DNA from: Paenibacillus sp. FSL R5-0345 | GTDB taxonomy: Bacteria; Bacillota; Bacilli; Paenibacillales; Paenibacillaceae | Direction: 5' to 3' | Assembly: GCF_000758585.1 (NCBI RefSeq) | Contig: NZ_CP009281.1 | Location: 5,146,001 to 5,210,000, forward strand | DNA length: 64,000 nt | Shown: piece by piece, positions 28,141 to 36,396 of the stretch | Layout: every line of letters starts with the position of its first letter | Numbering within the stretch: the first letter of the stretch is position 1 | Made by a program: the position numbers and the translations under genes | Notes under the pieces: model-generated | Seen by the model: only the letters and a program-made list of their open reading frames with translations | Databases searched by the model: none | Told to the model about the DNA's origin: nothing

Positions 28141-28650
28141 TCAGTTCAGCATCTTAAGTACTGCTATTTCATCGCAGGCATGCTGCTTTTTACAATTCAC
28201 GCAATCTGTCCATACCTTTTCGGGGAAAATCTCTTTCTCGACAACTTCGAATCCGTTTCTAAGAAAGAAATCTACGGCGTAGGTTAGTGCCATGACCTTA
28301 GGGATTTTTTGGTTTCTGGCTTCCTCCACCAGCTTCGCCAAAATCATAGAACCTATTCCTTTTCCTTTCCCCTCGTCATTCAGGCCGATCGAGCGAATCT
28401 CTACGAGATCATTCCCGAGCTTGAAGAGCGAACCGCAGCCTACGAATCTACCCTCGATTTCCGCAATTACAAATTGATCGATCTGGCGAGTCAGCGCCTG
28501 CCTGGAACGGGGCAACATGATACCGCGCTGTGCGTATTCTTCTATCATCAGATACAACGGCTCAACATCTTCTACCACTGCATTTCTACAAATCACCTGT
28601 GCGTCTCCTGCTGGAGACGAATGGCGGATCATTTCCGTCTTGGCAAGCAC
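28141..28650 (-). CDS. GNAT family N-acetyltransferase, ArgA-like
   Basis: 169 residues with a GNAT fold: VEPLYLMIEEYAQRGIMLPRS, FVGCGSLFKL, LVEIRSIGLNDEGKGKGIGSMIL (acetyl-CoA loop GKGKGIG) and FFLRNGFEVVEKEIFPEKVWTDC. The RGxMLPR segment and the C-terminal pattern resemble short ArgA-type N-acetylglutamate synthases, but the substrate cannot be confirmed. A Cys-rich end (CVNCKKQHAC) could bind metal. The start is GTG 28650 after GAGGGGTG. It sits between hemW and hrcA. Confidence 0.82.
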   Translation of the reverse strand: MLAKTEMIRHSSPAGDAQVICRNAVVEDVEPLYLMIEEYAQRGIMLPRSRQALTRQIDQFVIAEIEGRFVGCGSLFKLGNDLVEIRSIGLNDEGKGKGIGSMILAKLVEEARNQKIPKVMALTYAVDFFLRNGFEVVEKEIFPEKVWTDCVNCKKQHACDEIAVLKMLN

Positions 28651-28725
28651 TTTAATTCACCCCTCTGTTGATAATATGAATAAATATACAACAGAGTGAA
28701 TTACAATTCAAGGGGTATTTTAAAA

Positions 28726-29898
28726 TTAAACTTCTGTCAGCGCGCCTACAAATTCTGCGAAAACATCGTTACCAAAAAGGATCCCTTGCTTGCTGAGCCG
28801 GTACGTCCCCTCTTCGTGTTCAAGCAGACCCGCATGCAGCATCCTATGCAGGGATTTCGCAAATACATCCTCTATCGAACGCCCAAATTGCGCCTGAAAT
28901 GCCGCATTAGAGACACCTTCATGCATACGCAAGCCAACCATCATAAAGTCCTCCATCGCTTCTGCTTCAGTGATTGGGTATGCGTCCAATCGTGGCAGGC
29001 CTTTACGTGTAGCTTCAACATAAGGATTTACACCCTTAACATTAATATGTCGCTGACGACCTACATATCCATGTGCACCTGCGCCGAGACCATAATAATC
29101 TTCATTACGCCAGTAAGTGATATTGTGACGACTCTCCATGCCTGGTTTTGCGAAGTTACTGATTTCGTATTGGTTGTAGCCCGCTTCCTTCATAGAAGAC
29201 ATCAACAAGAGGTACATTTGCAGTTCATCTTCTTCATTAGGTAGAGGAAGTTTGTTCTTATTAAATAGGGTGTGAAAAAGAGTGTTCTCCTCCACCTTCA
29301 AGCTGTAAATAGAATAGTGGGGTAAATCTAGCTCGAGCGCCTTGCGAATACTTTCAGCCAGCATCTCCACCGTTTGGTTCGGCAAACCAAACATAAGGTC
29401 AACCGACAGGTTGTTAAGTCCTACTGCACGAGCATTCTCCAAGCTGCGGTATACATCATCAACATTATGAATCCGGCCAATGCCCGTCAGGAGTTCGTTC
29501 TGAAACGCCTGAACACCAAAGCTCACCCTATTCACGCCGCCTTCTTTCATAACCGTCAACTTATCTTTATCCGTAGTTCCCGGATTTGCTTCCATAGAGA
29601 ACTCGATATCTTTATCCCAATTCGGGAAATGTGTGCGAACAGATTTTAGAAAATAAGCCATCTCATCGGGTTTCAGTACAGTGGGAGTACCTCCGCCGAC
29701 AAAGATCGTTTTGATGACACCCGGTGGGGTGTTCTTAACGGTCTGCTCCATTTCTCGATCCAAGGCTTCGAGATAATCCATAACCGGCTGATCCTTGAGA
29801 ACGTAGGAATTAAAATCACAATAAAAGCACTTATTGGTACAAAAAGGTATATGAATGTACACGGCCTCAGGGGGACGGCCATTAGTATTCGTAGTCAT
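28726..29898 (-). CDS. hemW: radical SAM protein HemW (haem chaperone)
   Basis: 390 residues with YIHIPFCTNKCFYCDFNSY, where Cys20, Cys24 and Cys27 bind the 4Fe-4S cluster, then FVGGGTPTVL, EFSMEANPGT and the HemN C-terminal domain. Once called HemN-like coproporphyrinogen oxidase, this subgroup is now seen as a haem-handling protein. ATG 29898 follows AAAGGAG. In B. subtilis it lies between lepA and hrcA. Here an 8-kb sugar-uptake block separates it from lepA. Confidence 0.93.
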   Translation of the reverse strand: MTTNTNGRPPEAVYIHIPFCTNKCFYCDFNSYVLKDQPVMDYLEALDREMEQTVKNTPPGVIKTIFVGGGTPTVLKPDEMAYFLKSVRTHFPNWDKDIEFSMEANPGTTDKDKLTVMKEGGVNRVSFGVQAFQNELLTGIGRIHNVDDVYRSLENARAVGLNNLSVDLMFGLPNQTVEMLAESIRKALELDLPHYSIYSLKVEENTLFHTLFNKNKLPLPNEEDELQMYLLLMSSMKEAGYNQYEISNFAKPGMESRHNITYWRNEDYYGLGAGAHGYVGRQRHINVKGVNPYVEATRKGLPRLDAYPITEAEAMEDFMMVGLRMHEGVSNAAFQAQFGRSIEDVFAKSLHRMLHAGLLEHEEGTYRLSKQGILFGNDVFAEFVGALTEV

Positions 29899-29944
29899 TA
29901 GCTGTCTCCTTTATATAAAAATATCGTTTGACTAGTGTAATCTA

Positions 29945-29976
29945 AAAAACAAGAAAAGGAAAGCCTGACGGCTTCC
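29945..29976 (-). terminator. terminator after the FAD oxidoreductase gene
   Basis: The hairpin GGAAGCC / GGCTTTCC (one bulge, 4-nt loop) is followed on the minus strand by TTTTCTTGTTTTTT. It lies about 120 bp beyond the stop, with the 30-kb repeat copy between. Confidence 0.7.
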
Positions 29977-30010
29977 CTTCGAGGGGCGATCATTTATAAA
30001 TGATCTCTAT

Positions 30011-30094
30011 TTTAAAATACAAAAAAGTATATATATTTTGTATTTCTCGCAGAAACGGATACCTTCCCTATAAGGATGGCTAAGCCGCTTCTTC
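30011..30094 (-). repeat. two-hairpin intergenic repeat, copy 3 (diverged)
   Basis: Read on the minus strand: an arm GAAGCGGCTTAGCCATCC, TTATAGGG, GGTATCCGTTTCTGCGAGAA, then a second palindrome with AAATACAAAA and TTTTGTATTTT arms. The layout is as in the other copies, but the arms are exchanged for GAAACGG-type sequence, matching the third hairpin of copy 1. Confidence 0.65.
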
Positions 30095-32344
30095 TTAATA
30101 TATCCGCATTTCCACGAGTTCTGCACGTTCTCCTCCGTTAGTTTCATGAATAACGATCCGAACAGTGTCCGTAAGGACAGGCTTCTCTAAACGATGTACG
30201 TTCTTCCGGCGATGATTGTCTTTGACGCGGAACATGACTTGCCACACGCCATCAATGAGCAACTCTACATCGTAAGCCTTTACTAGTTCAGGAATCACTA
30301 GAAATGGCGTTTCATGGTGATGTAGGTTGATAAGATCCTCATTAACATCATCGTTAAAAGTAAAATGAATTTCAGAGACTGAAGCAGCATCCGGGAGACG
30401 CGCCTCTACCCACTCCGTTCTACCAGCAGTCATCGGCTCAGAAACCCAGCTATGTGGCCCTGCAAAAGGTCGAGCATACCCGTCAGTGACTTTGGATGCA
30501 GCATATGCGGATGTTTCTACCGCAAAGCAGAAATGCCTGCGTACAAGCTGTTTCATGCTCCACTCCATCACCGGCTGATCTGGCTGATGATCCTCCAGCG
30601 CTGAATCGACTACTGGTTTAACGCCTCGCTCAAATGTAATAACACCTGTGATTGAGGTTTCTGAGATATGCAATTGAATATGCTCATTAGCTCGAATAAT
30701 AGCGAAGATATTACACTCGCCGATTGAACTCCACTGCTCCTCTTGTACCGGAACATCAATCCATTGCTGCTCTCCAGCTTGTACTAATACAACATCAACC
30801 TGTCTACACTCTGCTGGAACGTAATTTTCCGCACGCCCAGTCGTCCATAGCTCAACCGTCAACTCTGACTGAGTACTTGCTGACACAAGCAGCTTCAACC
30901 CAAGGATATTTCCTTCAACCGGAAACAATATTCCTACGTCATGAGAAAGCTCATAAGCTTCAGCTGGACGATCCAGTAATATGCCTTTCATCGTACTGGA
31001 CGCATGAATCTCACTATTTCTCGCGAGGTCTAGCGGATCTTCGTTGCGCAATCCAATAATCGAAGCATCTTGCTTTAACATCACCTGTTGCAATTCATGC
31101 ATATGCTGATTGCGAATTTCACGAGGGGTTACACCTTTGATGACGGATAATGCTGCACCTGCTCCAGCCGCTTCACCCATAATCGCACAGGTCGCCATGA
31201 CGCGTGTTGTTCCAAAAGCCACATGAGATGCGCTGATATTCCGACCCGCGAAGAGTAGATTTCGCACATTTTTCGAATAGAGCGAACTAAATGGAATATG
31301 ATAAATCCCATCCGCATGCAGATGTTTCGAGCCACTCTCTTCTGCGTACATCCCTTGCGGTGGATGCAGATCAATCGACCATCCTCCGAATCCAATCCGG
31401 TCTTCAAATTCACGCTGCGCAAGAATATCATTTTGCGTTAAGATCGTATCGCCAATAAACCGTCTGTATTCACGTTTACCCGGAATTGATCCAACCCACT
31501 CCAGCGTCATATTTTCGGCATCAAAATGACCTGAGTTTTTAATGTAATCCCAAATCCCATAAATAACAGAGGATAGCTCATCACGTATACGTTCATTCTC
31601 ATCCACTGTATCAAGCTCACCACCCCACTCAATCCACCAGTAGTGACAGCCTGAATCTCCACTCCGAATGACCCGACGGATCGGAATCGACGTTGTTGTA
31701 ATATCCTTCGCGAACGATGGAGCAACATAACGTACCGGTTTTCCTGTATCCTGTGTATAAAACAATAATGTACTGCCTAATGTAATGTTATCAGGCACTT
31801 CAGGTGCCCATTCCTCATTAAATTCATGGCGGGCTTCACGTCCTAAACGGAAGTCAGCTCCTGCTAGGAAGCCAACCAAACCATCGCCCGTACAATCGAT
31901 GAACGCCTCACTCTCGAACGTAATCAACCGCTCAGATCCCATCATCCAACCAATCACACTGCGAATCGTCCGCTCCTCTGCCTCACCTTCCGCTTCCACT
32001 TCGCGTACATCGGTATTTAGAAACAGGCTGATATTCGACTCTGCCTTCACGGCTTCGAGTAAGGTTAGATCCCATAAGTATGGATTTCCCTCCGGGTTCC
32101 GGTATTGATTCTCGATGAATAACTCACCCATAATGCCTGTCTCACGTGCATATCGATTTACACCATGTCCTGTTGCACCACATACCCATACCCGAACCTC
32201 TGAACTCGAGTTACCACCAAGTACAGGACGGTTCTGCACTAGTGCTACCTTTAATCCTAGGCGTGCTGCAGCGATCGCCGCGTTCATTCCTGCAAGTCCA
32301 CCACCGACCACTGTTACATCGGATTTAACCGTTTCTGTTCTCAT
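30095..32344 (-). CDS. FAD-dependent oxidoreductase with C-terminal carbohydrate-binding-like domain
   Basis: 749 residues. The N-terminus has the dinucleotide fold (VTVVGGGLAGMNAAIAAARLGLKVALVQ), then VLGGNSSSEVRVWVCGATGHG, the FAD_oxidored (Pfam 12831-like) pattern, and FAGRNISASHVAFGTTRVMATC near residue 370. The last 140 residues (from about 605) have a beta-sandwich look (VSEIHFTFNDDVN, VRIVIHET), similar to discoidin or F5/8 C domains. Enzymes like this occur in polysaccharide-use loci, but the reaction is not known to me. It is last in the operon after two sugar permeases (19-bp gap). No signal peptide, so cytoplasmic. Confidence 0.82.
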   Translation of the reverse strand: MRTETVKSDVTVVGGGLAGMNAAIAAARLGLKVALVQNRPVLGGNSSSEVRVWVCGATGHGVNRYARETGIMGELFIENQYRNPEGNPYLWDLTLLEAVKAESNISLFLNTDVREVEAEGEAEERTIRSVIGWMMGSERLITFESEAFIDCTGDGLVGFLAGADFRLGREARHEFNEEWAPEVPDNITLGSTLLFYTQDTGKPVRYVAPSFAKDITTTSIPIRRVIRSGDSGCHYWWIEWGGELDTVDENERIRDELSSVIYGIWDYIKNSGHFDAENMTLEWVGSIPGKREYRRFIGDTILTQNDILAQREFEDRIGFGGWSIDLHPPQGMYAEESGSKHLHADGIYHIPFSSLYSKNVRNLLFAGRNISASHVAFGTTRVMATCAIMGEAAGAGAALSVIKGVTPREIRNQHMHELQQVMLKQDASIIGLRNEDPLDLARNSEIHASSTMKGILLDRPAEAYELSHDVGILFPVEGNILGLKLLVSASTQSELTVELWTTGRAENYVPAECRQVDVVLVQAGEQQWIDVPVQEEQWSSIGECNIFAIIRANEHIQLHISETSITGVITFERGVKPVVDSALEDHQPDQPVMEWSMKQLVRRHFCFAVETSAYAASKVTDGYARPFAGPHSWVSEPMTAGRTEWVEARLPDAASVSEIHFTFNDDVNEDLINLHHHETPFLVIPELVKAYDVELLIDGVWQVMFRVKDNHRRKNVHRLEKPVLTDTVRIVIHETNGGERAELVEMRIY

Positions 32345-32363
32345 GTTAGTACTCCTCCTAAAG

Positions 32364-33191
32364 TTAGCCTTTCACAGCCGAACTTGAAATCCCTTGAATA
32401 ATGTATTTCTGACCCACAAAGAAGATAATAATCATTGGAATAATTGCAGCCGATGAAGCAGCCATCATCCCGTTGTAGTCCACATTGTTCTCAAGAATAA
32501 AATTCTGCAATCCAAGCGGAATGGTATATAGTTTAGGGCTTTGCAAGAATACAAGCGCATTCTCATAATCATTCCATTGCCAGGAGAAATCGAGAATAGC
32601 AAACGTTGCTATTGCTGGCTTCGCTAATGGCAGAATTAAGCGGAAAAATATCTTATAATGCCCCGCCCCATCCAAAAAAGCAGATTCCGTAATTTCCTTA
32701 GGAATGCCCATAAAGAACTGCCGAAGCATAAATACACCGAAGATTGAGAACATGGCTGGTAGGATCAGCGCCCAATGCGTATTGTAAATCCCAACCCAGT
32801 TAAACATGATAAACTTTGGAACAAAAAGCACCTGAGGTGGAACCATCATCATGGATAAATATATGACAAATAGTCCATCTCGACCTTTGAACGAAGTACG
32901 TGAAAATCCGTAAGCGGCAAGGGCAGATAGAAACACAGCCCCCACAGTTCCAATAATTGAAATTTTAAGTGAATTTAAATAATACGGAACAAAATCATGA
33001 CTTCCTGTCCACACCCGAATATGATTGCTCCAGTTGAGAGATGAAGGCAGCCATTTGTTAAACACCTCGGCAGGTGTCTGAAAGGATGTGCTGAGCATCC
33101 ATAGGAAAGGCACAATCATAAATAGTCCTAGAACAAACATGATGATCGTTACTGGCAGTTTCACCTTCATGTTTCCTGCTTTTTCATTCAT
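32364..33191 (-). CDS. carbohydrate ABC transporter permease, MalG/LplC type
   Basis: 275 residues with six membrane segments and the inner-membrane EAA motif (ITESAFLDGAGHYKIFFRLILPLAKPAIATFAI) that docks to the ATPase. It is the second of two permeases, in the order seen in CUT1 sugar importers. No ATPase gene lies nearby, as is common in Paenibacillus, where a shared MsmX-like ATPase is used. The substrate is probably an oligosaccharide from plant or microbial polymers. Confidence 0.92.
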   Translation of the reverse strand: MNEKAGNMKVKLPVTIIMFVLGLFMIVPFLWMLSTSFQTPAEVFNKWLPSSLNWSNHIRVWTGSHDFVPYYLNSLKISIIGTVGAVFLSALAAYGFSRTSFKGRDGLFVIYLSMMMVPPQVLFVPKFIMFNWVGIYNTHWALILPAMFSIFGVFMLRQFFMGIPKEITESAFLDGAGHYKIFFRLILPLAKPAIATFAILDFSWQWNDYENALVFLQSPKLYTIPLGLQNFILENNVDYNGMMAASSAAIIPMIIIFFVGQKYIIQGISSSAVKG

Positions 33192-33253
33192 ACCGCCTGC
33201 TCCTTTAAATTATGGTTTCGGGGCCCCCGCAAAGCTTCACTTTGTGGGATCAT

Positions 33254-34138
33254 TTAGTAATGAACCCAGCGCTTTTGGCCGATCCACTGAATGACTGTAA
33301 TGACGAGAATGACGGCGAACAAGAACCATGAAATGGCTGAAGCGTATCCCATATCGTAATAACTGAATGCTGTTTTATAAACGAATAGTGATAAGACCGT
33401 CGTACTTCCGCTAGGACCTCCAGCCGTAATGGCTTGAATAATCGAGAACGATTTCATCGTCATAATTAATCCGGTAATCATTAATAAAAAAGTTGTAGGA
33501 CTAACAAGAGGCCATACAATTTTCCATGTTGTTTTGAATGTGCTTGCGCCATCGATCCGGGCAGCTTCCAGCTGTTCTGTCGAAATTTCCTGTAATGCAG
33601 CTAAATATATGATCATATTGTAGCCAAGCATCAGCCAGATTTGTACGATATCAATGGCATACATTGCGGTTTCCGTATCCGCAAACCACCCTGGCGGCGA
33701 TGTTATGCCAATCCAGCGAAGCATTTCGTTGATGGGTCCCTGTGAAGGCTGAAATAGCAGCATCCAGACAAATGCAACGGCTACTCCACTGGAGATATAC
33801 GGTAGGAAGAACATTCCACGTAATACGCCTTTAAGATACACACTGCGGTTTAGAAATAGCGCTACAATAAATGCGAGCACCATCGATACTGGAACCGATA
33901 TCAGGAATATCACCGTATATTTGATCGAGGCATAGAAATTATCGTCATGGAACAATCGTTTGAGATTATCCAGCCCAGTAAATTGCCAATTCGGATTTGA
34001 AAATTGATAATTCGTAAACATGAGGACAAAGGAATAGATTGCAGGAATAATAAAGAACAAGAGAATACCAATCATATTCGGAAGAATAAAGGTCATGCCG
34101 ATCCAGCCTTGTCTGTCCATCCAGCTTCTCCGCTTCAC
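33254..34138 (-). CDS. carbohydrate ABC transporter permease, MalF/LplB type
   Basis: 294 residues, six membrane helices, EAA loop IDGASTFKTTWKIVWPLVSPTTFLL. It partners with the MalG-type permease downstream. A gap of 62 bp separates them; it contains a hairpin (CCCACAAAG / CTTTGCGGG) without a T-run, possibly an mRNA-stability or processing element. Confidence 0.92.
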   Translation of the reverse strand: MKRRSWMDRQGWIGMTFILPNMIGILLFFIIPAIYSFVLMFTNYQFSNPNWQFTGLDNLKRLFHDDNFYASIKYTVIFLISVPVSMVLAFIVALFLNRSVYLKGVLRGMFFLPYISSGVAVAFVWMLLFQPSQGPINEMLRWIGITSPPGWFADTETAMYAIDIVQIWLMLGYNMIIYLAALQEISTEQLEAARIDGASTFKTTWKIVWPLVSPTTFLLMITGLIMTMKSFSIIQAITAGGPSGSTTVLSLFVYKTAFSYYDMGYASAISWFLFAVILVITVIQWIGQKRWVHY

Positions 34139-34179
34139 GGTATCGCCGCCTTTCGTATGCTGAAAAATGGGTACACGAA

Positions 34180-34212
34180 AGAGAAGAACGAAGAAATCTT
34201 CCTCCTTCTCTT
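34180..34212 (-). terminator. hairpin between binding-protein and permease genes
   Basis: Arms AAGAGAAG and CTTCTCTT, with a partially paired interior, lie just after the binding-protein stop. Such hairpins often give more binding-protein than permease mRNA. Confidence 0.4.
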
Positions 34213-34229
34213 TTGTGCTAGCTATTTCA

Positions 34230-35533
34230 TTATTTCAATAACTCTTGCGAACGGGTTTGCATATTCTTCATCGTGGTTTCAATATCTTGCTTATTTAAGA
34301 AGTATTTTTCATACTCTTCTTTACGTGCATCAATGGCTTGTTGAGTTACATTTAGCTGGAAGGACGGGAATTTGCCGAATACAATTTTATTCATTGAATC
34401 TGTATCATATTTGTCTTCCACACCCTTCATGAGAAGGCTCATTGCTTCCTTACTATCTACACTCTTAGAGGCTGGAATACGACCACCGCTTGCCATTGGC
34501 AGCATACCGCCATCCGCATACCATTTTGCGAACTCCCAAGCTGCGTCCAGGTTCTTGGATTTCGCATTAAGAGAAAGCATGTCACCCACACCGCCCGAAT
34601 ATTTATAATCCTTTTGATCTTTATTCACTTTTGGAATAGCGGCGAACGCGGTTTTGAAATCATGCGGATAGTCTTTCAAGTTGTTCGCATTTCGGAAAAT
34701 AAACTCACCTGCTGCCAGCATTGCCGCTTTGCCTTGCAAGAACATGGTGTCAACCGGCATTTTACTTGTCAATTGCTCGCCATATTCCGGTGTGGATTTG
34801 TCCACGAACATCATGTTATGCAATATTTCCAGGTGTTCTTTCCATAGATCATTCCCAAAGTTTGAAGTACCATCCGCCTGTTTCACACCCATTCCAGCAA
34901 GCGTACCGTCCATCGTTGTTGAGAAGGAGGAATCTGCCTGCAATAATCCGTACACACCAGGCTTCGTTAGCTTCTTCGCATACTCCTGAAGATCTGACCA
35001 GGTCCAGTCCACCGCAGGAATCGGTAATCCTGCTGCATCCAGCATATCTTTGTTCAACCACACAAACGCCATGTTTTTCTTTGTAGGAATCCCATAGTAC
35101 TTATCATTGATTTTCCACATTGCTGCGTCCTCGCCGATCTGGCTGTCGATATCATAATCTGTCTTCGTGCTTAGATCCAAGGCAACGCCTGCATCCATAC
35201 GTTTCTGTAAATGAGCAAGATCGTAGTTCATGAAAAGGTCTATGTTTTGATTGGTCATCAAGGCAGTATCTAGCTTTAAGTTTCCAGCATCATCATTTAC
35301 ATTACGGATATACTCGACTTGAATGTCTGGATGATCTTTATTCCAGTTATCAATTACAGCTTGAGGCCCGGCTTCTGCCGGAACTGCCCCCACATCGTAA
35401 GCTTTATTTTCTCCTTTGCTGTTTGTCCATTTGCACTGCCCTGCGCATCATTACTTCCACTAGTACCACAACCAGCCAGCATCGTACCTGCTAATAAGAC
35501 AGAAAGCACTGCAGGATACCACTTTTTCTTCAT
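34230..35533 (-). pseudogene. sugar ABC transporter substrate-binding lipoprotein, frameshifted
   Basis: From ATG 35533, after AAGGGGGAAG, the frame gives a lipoprotein signal (LLAGTMLAGC, lipid-modified Cys22), then KIKLTMWG, and stops at 35354 after 59 codons. From 35393 a second frame continues as AVPAEAGPQAVIDNWNKDHP and so on to 34230, a normal extracellular solute-binding protein family 1. The two join if one G is added to the run of five G (35387-35391), which would read TGG GGG GCA. It is therefore either a recent one-base deletion, phase variation by slippage, or a sequencing error. Intact, it would be about 434 residues and supply sugar to the two permeases. Confidence 0.85.
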
Positions 35534-35628
35534 CGATATCTTCCCCCTTGGAAGGATTATGTGTTGTGCTCTACGTCTATAACTTTATCATCAGAGCGGA
35601 TTCTGGGGGATGAACTACATTTGGGAAA

Positions 35629-36396
35629 CTATAGAACGTTTTTTGGTTCTTTGCGAAATTCATTCGGCGTGACGCCACACCACTTTTTGAAAATTTTAAT
35701 AAAATAATTATCGTTCTCAAAGCCCACCTGCTGCCCAATCTCACTAATTGTTAGCTTCGTCTCTGCAAGCAGCATTTTTCCAGCCTGAATACGCCGCTCT
35801 TGAATATAATTCGTCAACGTTTTCCCTGTCTTTTTCTTGAATAAGTCACTTATATAGCTGGCATCCATTCGGATCAACTCTGACATGGATTTGAGCGAGA
35901 TGTCCTCAGAATAATGCTCTTCAATATAAGCAATTATTTTGTTCATCTCCACATGATCTGTCGGTCCCGTTTGTTGCTTCTCAGGAAACCATTTATCGGC
36001 CTTTTTCATCTTCACCATTTGCTCCAGCTCGGCATGAACCTTACCCATGGTCTGCTTCAAACCTTGTAGATCTAAAGATAGCTTCAGAATGTAGTCCGAA
36101 GCTCCAAATACGAGCGCTTGCCGAGCGTATTCAAATTCACTCAATGCGGTCAACATTACAAATCGACAGTCGAAGCCTTCCTCTCGCGCAACTTGAAGGA
36201 GCTTCACCCCATCCATCACTGGCATATTGATATCCGTCACTACCACATCAGGTCGAAGCTCACGAATCATTTGCAAGCCTACTTCTCCATTCTCCGCCTC
36301 ACCTATAATTTCAAACGGGATTCCAGCCTTTAAAAATAACTTCCGTATACTTTTAACCGCGGGTTGTTCATCATCCACAATTAACGTTCTCCACAT
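35629..36396 (-). CDS. yesN: AraC-family response regulator, YesN type
   Basis: 255 residues: a receiver domain with acidic pair D8 D9, phosphoacceptor Asp55 (VVTDINMPVMDG) and a conserved Lys near residue 104, then a C-terminal double helix-turn-helix (NKIIAYIEEHYSEDISLKSMSELIRM and ISEIGQQVGFENDNYFIKIFKKWCGVTPNEFR). It overlaps the kinase gene by 16 nt. It likely activates the downstream sugar-uptake operon. Gene symbol by type only; these pairs are multi-copy in Paenibacillus. Confidence 0.9.
   Translation of the reverse strand: MWRTLIVDDEQPAVKSIRKLFLKAGIPFEIIGEAENGEVGLQMIRELRPDVVVTDINMPVMDGVKLLQVAREEGFDCRFVMLTALSEFEYARQALVFGASDYILKLSLDLQGLKQTMGKVHAELEQMVKMKKADKWFPEKQQTGPTDHVEMNKIIAYIEEHYSEDISLKSMSELIRMDASYISDLFKKKTGKTLTNYIQERRIQAGKMLLAETKLTISEIGQQVGFENDNYFIKIFKKWCGVTPNEFRKEPKNVL

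Noticed and set aside
33196-33245. hairpin between the two sugar permease genes as a terminator
   Set aside because: A good stem but no T-run on either strand; could only be a processing or stability element.
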